Assembly (NCBI GenBank): GCA_905204915.1
Contig: CAJLBR010000001.1
Coordinates: 1-58,497 of the forward strand
DNA from: an uncultured Clostridium sp.
GTDB taxonomy: Bacteria; Bacillota; Clostridia; TANB77; CAG-465
DNA length: 58,497 nucleotides
Direction of reading: 5' to 3'
The notes beneath the pieces were generated by a model. That model ran no database searches and was not told the origin of the DNA. It saw only the letters and a program-made list of their open reading frames with translations. Made by a program: the position numbers and the translations under genes. Below are positions 45,703 through 53,128 of this stretch, piece by piece; position 1 is the first letter of the stretch, and the number at the start of each line of letters is the position of its first letter.

Positions 45703-45743
45703 TGAGGTCTGTAGGATTTGAACCTACTGAAACCTTCGACCTC
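45703..45743 (-). tRNA. Minihelix-like tRNA fragment (acceptor + T-arm only)
   Basis: GAGGTC/GACCTC encloses a ten-base linker and a good T-arm (GTAGG-TTCAAAT-CCTAC) with A73. D- and anticodon arms are missing. Upstream is the hairpin GCTAGGGA/TCCCTAGC-like at 45747-45770. Either a deletion remnant or a tRNA mimic. Confidence 0.5.
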
Positions 45744-45887
45744 ACATTGCTAGGGAAATTAATCCCTAGCATTCAAAAAGGGGAACAAAGAAATCAAACA
45801 ATGCACTATTTACATTCTTGCCAGCCATGTGGCATTTTTCAAAATCCAATTTGTTTTATTTTCTTTTCTTTTCTTGTATATGTAATA

Positions 45888-45901
45888 ATTGCTGTGAGTG
45901 C
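45888..45901 (-). repeat. Cluster motif copy 7, at the 3' end of the HU gene
   Basis: Minus strand GCACTCACAGCAATTATT, starting about nine bases after the HU stop codon. Confidence 0.6.
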
Positions 45902-45910
45902 ATTTACCCC

Positions 45911-46195
45911 TTATATTTCTTTAGTTAATCTTTCTTTTGTACTCTTAGTGAATTTTATATAAGGTACTATTTTATCAGGTGTTTCATATTCATAACAACC
46001 TATTTGATTATCTATTTTACCTGCTCTACCTTTTCTTTCTTTAGTACCTATTTTTATACCACAAATTATTACTTCATCTCTATTTTCGATTACTCTATTT
46101 AATAATCTTTCTAATCCGTCTACTACCTCTGCTGCTCTAACTTGTGTTATATCTAGTTCACTAGCTATTTCTTTTAACATATCTTTTTTTGTCAT
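45911..46195 (-). CDS. HU/IHF-family DNA-binding protein
   Basis: 94 residues from MTKKDMLKEIASEL; this ATG is eight bases after AGGAG, while two upstream ATGs are too close. Helical N-terminal dimer region (AAEVVDGLERLLNRVI), GIKIGTKERKGRAGK as the start of the DNA-clasping arm, and the C-terminal VPYIKFTKSTKERLTK match HU. Lies at the head of the tRNA transcript, with a cluster motif behind its stop. It probably compacts or bends phage DNA. Confidence 0.82.
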   Translation of the reverse strand: MTKKDMLKEIASELDITQVRAAEVVDGLERLLNRVIENRDEVIICGIKIGTKERKGRAGKIDNQIGCYEYETPDKIVPYIKFTKSTKERLTKEI

Positions 46196-46297
46196 ATTCA
46201 TTTCTCCTATCATTAAAATTTTTTAGAACTTCATTTTGGTAAGGAAAATACCGTCTTTTATCGTTCTTACATTTTTAATAAGGAGTTTTACTACCTT

Positions 46298-47491
46298 TTA
46301 ACAATGTTGCTTTGCACTATGTTTTTTATGTCTTTCCTCTGTCTCGCATTTTTTACACTTCGGTCTATATCTATCTTTGTTTTTTGAAAAGTGATGTATT
46401 AGCTTAGTTTCTCCACATTTAGAGCATTTTTTCCATGTTCCTTTTACAACATAAGTGTAATACCGTTCTCGGTACTCCTCCCAATATTTCTTCTCTATTA
46501 CCTTACAAATACTATTTATTGTTATGTTAACCAATTGTTGTTTCATATGTAAGATTTCTATTATCTGATAAGGTTTTACATTTCTTCTGTATAGATTTAA
46601 AACATTCTGTTGATTCTTTGTAAAAGTACACCTACTAAGTACATCTTCAAAATCCATCATGACACAAACCATATCTGTATCATCTATTCCTTCATACTTC
46701 ATTCTAAGTAAGCTTCTTATCTCTTTTTCTGTCGGAATATCAATTTCTTTAAACATCTGTGAACTAGTTGGGACTAAAGGACTTTTAAATGTTATTGGTC
46801 TTTCTAGCAATAATTTACCATTATTTAAATCGTCTTTAACTCCATGAACTAGATAACTAAGTTCCATAGTTCCGTTTCCACTTTTCATTTTATTAATTAA
46901 GTGAACATATAAATCATAATAGTTTCTCAAAACTTCGTGTTTTTCAATATCTTTCTTTTCAAACACAACATCTTTTACTTTATTATAATTTTGTTCTACT
47001 GCTTGGAATATTGGAAAAGCTTCTCCATTATAAGTTTCTTTATTATTTATATAAGGAACTCCTCCATTTCCTATCGCTAATTGATTCATAACTTTTTCTT
47101 CTTTGCAAGCTCTTCTAAACAGCTCTTTACTATTATAGATTTTATACTTTAATTCTTTCTTTTGTTGAACCTCTCCGTCTATTATGTGTTCCTTAGAATT
47201 AAGAATATAAGTACCTAACCTCTCTAAATAGATTGCTACATTAGAAGTTGAATATAAGCTATCCTCTTTTGATAAGTGAATTTTTATTTTCTGTCTTTCT
47301 TCTGTATCAAAAAGTTCCTCAAAGAATTCGTCATAAAACTCTTTTCCATTTATCTCATAAGTGCCTAACATATCTTTCACATATTTAACTCTATTGTCAC
47401 TTCTTTGGATTGTATAGTCTAATTCATAATAATCTCTGATTGACTTCCCACACAGTTTTCCATAAAAATTGTTATTATGAAATTCATTCAA
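46298..47491 (-). CDS. HTH/zinc-finger regulator, sigma-like region 4
   Basis: 397 residues. The N-terminal 280 residues are of unknown fold. FTKNQQNVLNLYRRNVKPYQIIEILHMKQQLVNITI (about 295-330; quoted in two parts elsewhere as TKNQQNVLNLY and QIIEILHMKQQLV) resembles a sigma-70 region 4 or similar HTH. The C-terminus has two CxxC pairs (CSKCGETK, CKKCETEE). Preceded by two perfect promoters, so strongly transcribed. A phage transcription regulator controlling the genes to the left is a fair inference. Confidence 0.6.
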   Translation of the reverse strand: MNEFHNNNFYGKLCGKSIRDYYELDYTIQRSDNRVKYVKDMLGTYEINGKEFYDEFFEELFDTEERQKIKIHLSKEDSLYSTSNVAIYLERLGTYILNSKEHIIDGEVQQKKELKYKIYNSKELFRRACKEEKVMNQLAIGNGGVPYINNKETYNGEAFPIFQAVEQNYNKVKDVVFEKKDIEKHEVLRNYYDLYVHLINKMKSGNGTMELSYLVHGVKDDLNNGKLLLERPITFKSPLVPTSSQMFKEIDIPTEKEIRSLLRMKYEGIDDTDMVCVMMDFEDVLSRCTFTKNQQNVLNLYRRNVKPYQIIEILHMKQQLVNITINSICKVIEKKYWEEYRERYYTYVVKGTWKKCSKCGETKLIHHFSKNKDRYRPKCKKCETEERHKKHSAKQHC

Positions 47492-47527
47492 TCATGTCCT
47501 CTTCTCTGTTGCCAACTTTATATCTTT

Positions 47528-47556
47528 ATTATAACAATTTTATTTCAGTATGTCAA
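47528..47556 (-). promoter_or_regulatory. Consensus sigma-A promoter, proximal
   Basis: TTGACA, 17-base spacer, TATAAT on the minus strand, upstream of the HTH/zinc-finger gene. Confidence 0.88.
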
Positions 47557-47615
47557 CTTATTTTTTATTTAGTTGTTTTATTTAATTTTCTGATGTTGTT
47601 TAACTTTATACTTAC

Positions 47616-47644
47616 ATTATATATATTTAATATTAGTCTGTCAA
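47616..47644 (-). promoter_or_regulatory. Consensus sigma-A promoter, distal
   Basis: Second perfect TTGACA-17-TATAAT, 88 bases upstream of the first and in the same direction. It overlaps the region just before the end of the upstream gene. Confidence 0.85.
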
Positions 47645-47663
47645 CTACTTTTTTAAATATTTT

Positions 47664-48053
47664 CTATTTTTTCTTAAATATTCCTGCATAATCTACATCA
47701 ATAATTTCAAACAAAGGTAAATTGTTATGTATTTTTGAGTCAACTTCAATAAAAGTACTATTTATGATTTTACATTTATATTTTGTTTTTATATAACGCT
47801 TCTCAGACTCTCCAGGACTTGCTATGTTTGTGTCTATAATTATATCATAGATAATATCTTCCATTGATATACAACTCTTTAGGCATTGAATTACAAGTTC
47901 ATATGATTTAATAGTTAAAAATTCTACATTAATTTCTAAATATAATTTGTCATCCATTGAATATACTTTGTAAAAATTTGGAGATGGTATATCAATTCCA
48001 TTTATACAAATATTCTTTATATCTCGCAAAATAAACATTTCTCTAATATCCAT
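47664..48053 (-). CDS. Hypothetical protein
   Basis: 129 residues, beta-rich (MFILRDIKNICINGIDIPSP, KLYLEINVEFLTIKSYELVI). AGGAGGAGAT precedes the ATG. The distal promoter of the next gene overlaps the region after its stop. No family recognised. Confidence 0.65.
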   Translation of the reverse strand: MDIREMFILRDIKNICINGIDIPSPNFYKVYSMDDKLYLEINVEFLTIKSYELVIQCLKSCISMEDIIYDIIIDTNIASPGESEKRYIKTKYKCKIINSTFIEVDSKIHNNLPLFEIIDVDYAGIFKKK

Positions 48054-48065
48054 ATAAATCTCCTC

Positions 48066-48395
48066 CTATAATATATTTTCTCTTTTCATACAGTCCAATG
48101 AAATTGTTTGAAAATATTTCATTAATTCATTAAGATGTATGGAAATAAGTTCTGATACAATTCCTTTTTCTTTTAATATTTTTAAATATTCTACATTTTC
48201 CTCTGCATCCTGAGAGACTATGTTCATAAGGATAACATTATCTTGATTCATTTCAATTACCTTAATAACAGAATCATTCATAAGAGCTGTTCTACATAGT
48301 TTTCTAAAATTATGATTTGAATCATTATACCCTTGATTTTTCATATCCTCTATACATTGATTTATTTCATGTTGAAATTCTAATACATGGTTCAT
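48066..48395 (-). CDS. Hypothetical helical protein
   Basis: 109 residues, mostly helical (LEFQHEINQCIEDMKNQGY, YLKILKEKGIVSELISIHLN). AAAGGAG upstream of the ATG, 12 bases to the next gene, so co-transcribed. Function unknown. Confidence 0.65.
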   Translation of the reverse strand: MNHVLEFQHEINQCIEDMKNQGYNDSNHNFRKLCRTALMNDSVIKVIEMNQDNVILMNIVSQDAEENVEYLKILKEKGIVSELISIHLNELMKYFQTISLDCMKRENIL

Positions 48396-48420
48396 ATTTA
48401 ACTCCTTTTGTAATATAAAG

Positions 48421-48443
48421 CTCTACAATAGACATAGAGCCAT
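48421..48443 (-). terminator. Weak terminator-like hairpin
   Basis: GCTCTA/TAGAGC stem followed by TTTATATT on the minus strand, after the deoxyribosyltransferase-like gene. Confidence 0.4.
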
Positions 48444-48539
48444 TCCATTTTATTTCTTGACTATTTCATTGATGAATGATTTTAATTTGCTTAAAATAGA
48501 TACAGGGCGATGCCCTGCATGTCATAAGATAAGTGTGAA

Positions 48540-49286
48540 TTATTTTTCTAAGTATTTCACGAACTCTTCTCCATTTGTGCAGAAAGTTTTTATCATAGCC
48601 TTCATTAAACTATATGACATTTCAGAATGATTTTGGCTGTCTAATTCTGCACTTGCTTGTTTGAAACTATCTTCTGTATTTTTCTTTAATATTTCTTCTA
48701 CAAATAAAGTACAACTTAACTCCATTCCTTCATAAAGGTCGCTAGCTCTGATTGGAACTACTTTATCCCACTCTTCCCATTTGTCATGAGAAAGAACTTT
48801 ATGACCTTCTTCAATCCATTTCTCAATATCTTTAACTCCTTCTAAACTTTTTAGGTACATCTTCTTATTTAAATAATTAGCAACTTCTTCTAATGAATTA
48901 AAATATTTCCCACCATTTCTTTCTACCATTCGACCAACTCTATTTAAAGATTTCATTTGTCCTTTATCGAATGCTAGTTTAGGAAGAGCTAACTCTGTGA
49001 GACTATGCATTGGATTATCATCTTCTTCTAGCACACAGAATAAAGTTTTATGAGGTCTTTTATTACTATCATCTACTACTTCAGCTATACTATATACTCC
49101 TGTCATCAATGGAGTTATAACATATAAACAATAATCACATATTTCTCTTTGTCTTAACTCTTCTTGATAACATTCTTCAGTCCAATCATCTACTACTGGA
49201 TTGAAGTAATCTATTTTTAACATTGGAATTAATTTTTCTCTCCATTTACTGTTATTACATGTTCCTCCTAAAAATACTTTACTCAT
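48540..49286 (-). CDS. Nucleoside 2-deoxyribosyltransferase-like protein
   Basis: 248 residues. KVFLGGTCNNSKWREKLIP at the start, FNPVVDDWTEECYQEE, EICDYCLYVITPLMTGVYSIAE and TLFCV follow the pattern of the nucleoside 2-deoxyribosyltransferase-like family, a Rossmann-type fold that cleaves N-glycosidic bonds. The Glu in SIAEVV sits where the catalytic Glu is expected. The C-terminal 130 residues are a separate helical part. May act in nucleotide salvage or in host interaction. Confidence 0.7.
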   Translation of the reverse strand: MSKVFLGGTCNNSKWREKLIPMLKIDYFNPVVDDWTEECYQEELRQREICDYCLYVITPLMTGVYSIAEVVDDSNKRPHKTLFCVLEEDDNPMHSLTELALPKLAFDKGQMKSLNRVGRMVERNGGKYFNSLEEVANYLNKKMYLKSLEGVKDIEKWIEEGHKVLSHDKWEEWDKVVPIRASDLYEGMELSCTLFVEEILKKNTEDSFKQASAELDSQNHSEMSYSLMKAMIKTFCTNGEEFVKYLEK

Positions 49287-49325
49287 TATTATCTCCTTTC
49301 ATTTATTGAATTTTATATTATATCC

Positions 49326-49362
49326 AAAAAATGTAGCACCTAATATAGAGGCGCTACAAAAA
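49326..49362 (-). terminator. Terminator upstream of the deoxyribosyltransferase-like gene
   Basis: GTAGCGCCT pairs with AGGTGCTAC (one G-T pair) and is followed by ATTTTTT on the minus strand. It should end transcripts from the RepL-like gene. Confidence 0.78.
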
Positions 49363-49544
49363 ATGGATATTTTAGCCTTATAGGTAATAATTTTCTATCT
49401 CTATTTTTTATTATTTCACGATGAATATCTTGCCCCTTTTTATATACTTTCTTTTAAGGAATACAAAAATATGACTATCGTTTTAGATAAGTTTTTTCTA
49501 CCTAAAAAGAAACCTCAAAAATTGGTTTGGAACTTTTTTGTAAA

Positions 49545-49745
49545 TTATTTTTCCAACCATTCTTGTAATAGACTTCTCATTCTCTTTGAAGGTATATATA
49601 TATTAATTTCATTTTCTTCTCTTATAGCACTTCTAAACAACCATTGTATTAATTCAGATAATGCCCATGTCTCTTCATCAATGTTTACGCCCTTTTTTTT
49701 TCTGCAAAAGTTTAAATAAGTTTAACCGTTTCTGTCGTGGTACAT
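49545..49745 (-). pseudogene. Frameshifted C-terminal gene remnant
   Basis: An ATG at 49743-49745 opens YYVPRQKRLNLFKLLQKKK, then stops soon after a run of nine A. Skipping one base at the run gives GVNIDEETWALSELIQW, then LFRSAIREENEIN and IYIPSKRMRSLLQEWLEK with a stop at 49545. The smooth continuation indicates one broken gene with a homopolymer indel, or a sequencing error. I recall similar C-termini in Firmicute plasmid proteins but cannot name the family. Confidence 0.55.
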
Positions 49746-49783
49746 AATACATAACAATCAAATCACAAAAAAGTGTATTTTAG

Positions 49784-49798
49784 ATAGGATTTTTCTAT
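49784..49798. repeat. 15-base palindromic site downstream of the RepL-like gene
   Basis: ATAGGATTTTTCTAT, with ATAG/CTAT arms. An identical copy lies upstream of the gene at 50822-50836. Candidate binding site of the encoded protein. Confidence 0.55.
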
Positions 49799-49808
49799 TT
49801 AAAATGTA

Positions 49809-49869
49809 TTTTAAAATACTGTGCCTAATACCATGTGTCTTTTTAAAATACTGTGCCTAATACCATGTG
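49809..49869. repeat. Two perfect 29-base direct repeats at the RepL-like stop
   Basis: 49809-49837 and 49841-49869 are identical (starting TTTTAAAATACTGTGCC, ending ACCATGTG), spaced by three bases, and abut the stop codon at 49870. Period 32. Iteron-like or a duplication. Confidence 0.7.
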
Positions 49870-50784
49870 CTACTTAATCATACAGTATTTTATTATCGCT
49901 TTAGCATTTTCTATATTAGTACCCTTCCAAACAACATATGGATTTACGACATAATAATTTTCTTTTTTATCTCCATATCCTATTGTAATATCACATAAAA
50001 AGTAATACTTCTTATCGCTCAAAGTAACATAAAATCTTCTTAAATCTTTCTTTAAATTGCTTATAGATTTACTATCGTCACTTAAACCAAGCATTCTGCT
50101 TATGTCTGTAAAATGCAATTTGTCTAATAATTCAATTTCTTTTTCTTGAGGATTTTTGCACAATATATTACTTTCATAATGTAAAAATGGTAATAATTGA
50201 TATACATAACTTAATTGCCTATGTTGCCTAGGAGTACAATTTTCATATAATTCTCTAGTTGTATCAATAAACATTCTAATATATTCTTTGTTTTTAAAAT
50301 TGTTTCTACCCTTATTAACATATTTTGGATTTAAATAAAATTTTTTATTCTCTTCGAAGAATAATTCTTTTTCTTTTACTTCTTTTAAAAAATCATAAAA
50401 AGCTTTTTCTCCTAATTTCAAAACTTTTCTTATATCTTTCTTTGTCATATACTCAATTTTATTATCTTTACCATGCTTTACTAAGACATTTTCTTCTCTG
50501 TTATTGTAGTCAATATAGGTTGCCAAATATAAAAATCTACTTATTGTTGCAGGTTTTAAATTTAGAGCATTAAATAATAATTGATTTTTTACATAACATA
50601 CATGTAAATATCCACCTAACTCCTTACAGTGAGATTTTAAATCATTTTTTTGATTTATAATAGCTATTTGTTCGGGAGTTAGGTTTTTTATAACTTTTAT
50701 TGTTTCTCCCTGTTTAATTAATCCTACACATTCAAGTTCTCCGTTTATACTCTCTTTATAAACTCTTTTGTATTTATCTGTCAT
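49870..50784 (-). CDS. RepL-like winged-helix protein
   Basis: 304 residues, paralogue of the protein at 6945-7853. CKELGGYLHVCYVKNQLLF, ISRFLYLATYIDYN, then KIEYMTKKDIRKVLKLGEK as winged helix and FYLNPKYVNKG, with a final YYVVNPYVVWKG. The order resembles RepL-type plasmid replication initiators, but the protein is about twice as long. Identical 15-base palindromes flank the gene, and two 29-base repeats lie at its end, as would suit an initiator near its origin. AAAAGGAG upstream. Confidence 0.68.
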   Translation of the reverse strand: MTDKYKRVYKESINGELECVGLIKQGETIKVIKNLTPEQIAIINQKNDLKSHCKELGGYLHVCYVKNQLLFNALNLKPATISRFLYLATYIDYNNREENVLVKHGKDNKIEYMTKKDIRKVLKLGEKAFYDFLKEVKEKELFFEENKKFYLNPKYVNKGRNNFKNKEYIRMFIDTTRELYENCTPRQHRQLSYVYQLLPFLHYESNILCKNPQEKEIELLDKLHFTDISRMLGLSDDSKSISNLKKDLRRFYVTLSDKKYYFLCDITIGYGDKKENYYVVNPYVVWKGTNIENAKAIIKYCMIK

Positions 50785-50821
50785 ATTTTTTCTCCTTTTC
50801 TGTGTCTCTTCCTTTATTTGT

Positions 50822-50836
50822 ATAGGATTTTTCTAT
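50822..50836. repeat. 15-base palindromic site upstream of the RepL-like gene
   Basis: Second ATAGGATTTTTCTAT, about 38 bases before the ATG, where it could act as an autoregulatory operator. Confidence 0.55.
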
Positions 50837-50866
50837 CTTAAAAAACAATAAATTTATTTAAATTTG

Positions 50867-51127
50867 TCAACTAACATATTCTTCGAATCCGTCGAAGTAT
50901 AATTCTCCGTCTATAATACCTGCCCATGCATAACAGTTTATATCACAACCAGGAGAATCGAACCCTCCTATGTATTTAAAATCTAATTCAACATCAAACA
51001 TTTTCTCAACATGAATTATTACATCATCTACTGTTTCTATTCCATTTTCTTCATCTATTCTTATATATCCAGTTTCATCATCTAAATAATAAGAAATTTC
51101 TGTTTTTATTCTTTCTATTTTATTCAT
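50867..51127 (-). CDS. Small acidic hypothetical protein
   Basis: 86 residues, very acidic, with paired strands and aromatic C-terminus (GELYFDGFEEYVS). GAGGATAAC precedes the ATG. Acidic compact proteins of phages are often inhibitors or DNA mimics, but nothing specific is recognised here. Confidence 0.6.
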   Translation of the reverse strand: MNKIERIKTEISYYLDDETGYIRIDEENGIETVDDVIIHVEKMFDVELDFKYIGGFDSPGCDINCYAWAGIIDGELYFDGFEEYVS

Positions 51128-51177
51128 TATGTTATCCTCTTTCTTTATAAATTTTAACTTCCTTCCTCATTTTTACC

Positions 51178-51252
51178 TTACATACCTAATTTACTTACTA
51201 TCCATAATACTATGATAAATATAATTATTACATCTGCTATTGCTCTATTCAT
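51178..51252 (-). CDS. 24-residue single-span membrane peptide
   Basis: MNRAIADVIIIFIIVLWIVS plus KLGM. GGAGGATTTC lies directly upstream of the ATG, and the start overlaps the stop of the preceding gene (CATGAATAG). Too short for most gene finders; the strong ribosome site and clean transmembrane composition support it. Confidence 0.5.
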   Translation of the reverse strand: MNRAIADVIIIFIIVLWIVSKLGM

Positions 51253-51430
51253 GAAATCCTCCTCTTATAATCCAATCCTCTGGAACTTCCTCTTGAGTAC
51301 AATCTCCTAATATTTCATGTATAGGACAATTCCCAAATTTTCGCATATTATTGCAATCCTTGCTTGGTACAGATTTACAAGTTTTCTTAATTAATTCAAG
51401 TGCTTTTATTAACTCTTTTCTATCTTCCAT
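51245..51430 (-). CDS. Small cysteine-containing protein
   Basis: 61 residues: a basic helix (DRKELIKALELIKKTC) then four Cys in C-x-n-DCNNM, NCPIH and GDC contexts, possibly binding zinc. TTGGAGGTG upstream. Overlaps the membrane peptide gene. Unknown role. Confidence 0.6.
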   Translation of the reverse strand: MEDRKELIKALELIKKTCKSVPSKDCNNMRKFGNCPIHEILGDCTQEEVPEDWIIRGGFHE

Positions 51431-51448
51431 TATTTCACCTCCAATATT

Positions 51449-52276
51449 TTATTTAACATATTTTGTTCTCTCTTTCGATAATTCTTCTTTAGTTATTTTT
51501 CTAAGTAATTTAACCCTTTCACAACGAATTTTCCCATCTGTATTATACGGAACACAAACTCCACTTAACCATTCAAATGGTATTAATACTTTCCAAATAT
51601 TTGTTTCTTCGTTGTTAGAGAAAATCTTATATAAATTATTAAAAGAAATTAAATTTTCTTCTATCCATTCTAATGTTGCAACATTTATTCCATAACTGCA
51701 AGTATCAAACCTGTTGGCATCAACTACTTCATTAAGAATCCCATTTTCTTTTATGTCCCAATATTCAGGAATTTTATATTGAAATTCAAATAATTTATAT
51801 GCAATATATCCTTCTTTTGTTTTTTCGAAATTTTTATTTAAATAATCTATTGAATTGATTAATCCTTTTGTATTTGAAAGTTGACTAGATATAAAGGAAC
51901 AATGCGAAAATTCTGTATTTGTAAAATCTATTTCTCTAGTTCTTATAAAATCAAAATTACTAGCTGCTAAAGATGCATTTAAAAAATTTACATTATCAAT
52001 TTCTGCTCCTTTAAATAAAGTTCCATCTATAACAGAAGATGAAAAAGAACAATTTTTTATCATAGAATAAGATAGATTTGTATTAATGATAAATGAATCA
52101 TTAAAATCAACATTTTTAAAAATTGCATCTGTTAAGTCTAAGTTTTCAATTCTTTTTTTAGATAAATCTATATTAATCAATGTTAGTCTGCTAGATTCTT
52201 CTGCTTGTCCATTTAACCATTTTTTATGCTCTTTCGCTCTTTCTATGAATTCGTTTATTGACATTTTTGTTTTCAT
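51449..52276 (-). CDS. Pentapeptide-repeat protein
   Basis: 275 residues from MKTKMSINEFIER (ATG 52274-52276, GGAGGT upstream). Residues 45-130 show the pentapeptide pattern with central Leu/Phe (NLDLTDAIFKNVDFNDS, NTNLSYSMIKNCSF, GAEIDNVNFLNASLAASNF). The C-terminal 130 residues are a domain with WDIKENGILNEVVDANRFD and VPYNTDGKIRCERVKLLRKI, seen in other phage pentapeptide proteins. Such solenoids can mimic DNA (as gyrase-protecting Qnr proteins do) or bind proteins; target unknown. Confidence 0.75.
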   Translation of the reverse strand: MKTKMSINEFIERAKEHKKWLNGQAEESSRLTLINIDLSKKRIENLDLTDAIFKNVDFNDSFIINTNLSYSMIKNCSFSSSVIDGTLFKGAEIDNVNFLNASLAASNFDFIRTREIDFTNTEFSHCSFISSQLSNTKGLINSIDYLNKNFEKTKEGYIAYKLFEFQYKIPEYWDIKENGILNEVVDANRFDTCSYGINVATLEWIEENLISFNNLYKIFSNNEETNIWKVLIPFEWLSGVCVPYNTDGKIRCERVKLLRKITKEELSKERTKYVK

Positions 52277-52288
52277 ACTTACCTCCAA

Positions 52289-53110
52289 TCATATAGCTTC
52301 TTTAGCTAAATTTTCTTTTAATATTTTTCTTACTTTATCTAAGTCTTTTGTTCCATAAGTTCTATATACTCTTGATTTAATAGATTTAGGAGATTTTTTA
52401 TTTATCTCTCTAGCTATTGATAAATAATCATACCCTTGCAGTATTAAATTCTCCAAAGTATATACTTCATTGTCTGTCCAAAATTCTCTATCTTTCTTTA
52501 TGGGTCTTGCTTTCGTGTTCATTCTTTGCACCTTTTGAAGTATCCCATCTTCTGTTCTACACAATCTTTGAGCTATCTCATAACAAGAATATTTATATTC
52601 ATTCACTAAGAACAATAAGTATTCTTCGTCTCTTTGAGTCCATTCTCTATTGTATTTTGATATTTCTGTTTGATTCACTTTATCTCTGTTTCTTTTTGGT
52701 TCTACCCAATCTGGTTCTTTCCCTAGCATAAGTCTATCGAACTTAGAAAAATCAAGAAATGTTTGATTGTCTTCTGCCCACTTCCAAAAGTTTTTTATAT
52801 GTACACATTTAACCTTTTTACTTTCTATTGTTTTGGTTAAAATCGGAAAATCTCTCTTCATCCAAGCTTTTATAGAATTAGGAGAAGGATTATCACAATA
52901 TCCTGTGTAGCCTAATGTATCAAATAATTCTCTTAAAGTTATATAGTCACTACCTTTAAGGAATGGCCCTAGATTTAATCTACTTCTTCTTCTTTTAATG
53001 CCAGGTATTGTTCTTTCTAATTTTTTAGACAATTGAGGAAGACTCATGACTCCCCAATTTTCTGCTAGATATTCATCTTCTTCTTTTGTCCACTTTTTAT
53101 ATGTTCTCAT
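52289..53110 (-). CDS. SANT/Myb-like multi-repeat DNA-binding protein
   Basis: 273 residues with three HTH repeats of the Myb/SANT type: WTKEEDEYLAENWGVMSLPQ at the start, WTQRDEEYLLFLVNEYKYSC at about 165, WTDNEVYTLENLILQGYDY at about 217, each followed by a recognition-type helix (ELTIPGIKRRRSRL-like, DGILQKVQRMN, KSIKSRVYRTYG). A further HTH-like segment lies between (ITLRELFDTLGYTGY). A phage transcription factor or DNA organiser. AAAGGGGG upstream. Confidence 0.7.
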   Translation of the reverse strand: MRTYKKWTKEEDEYLAENWGVMSLPQLSKKLERTIPGIKRRRSRLNLGPFLKGSDYITLRELFDTLGYTGYCDNPSPNSIKAWMKRDFPILTKTIESKKVKCVHIKNFWKWAEDNQTFLDFSKFDRLMLGKEPDWVEPKRNRDKVNQTEISKYNREWTQRDEEYLLFLVNEYKYSCYEIAQRLCRTEDGILQKVQRMNTKARPIKKDREFWTDNEVYTLENLILQGYDYLSIAREINKKSPKSIKSRVYRTYGTKDLDKVRKILKENLAKEAI

Positions 53111-53128
53111 TTTGTCCCCCTTTATTAA

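Noticed and set aside
42541..45901. Cluster motif as plus-strand promoters (TTGCTG ... TATATT)
   Set aside because: Some copies have a -10-like word at 16-18 bases, but others do not, and no plus-strand genes follow.
45702..45962. Plus-strand frame of 86 codons starting in the minihelix tRNA
   Set aside because: Runs through tRNA-like sequence and the HU 3' end; no start signal.
49471..49719. Plus-strand frame of 82 codons
   Set aside because: It is antisense to the frameshifted remnant, has no ribosome site and a hydrophobic AT-driven composition.
49809..49869. CRISPR array
   Set aside because: Only two 29-base repeats with a three-base gap, no spacers, no cas genes.
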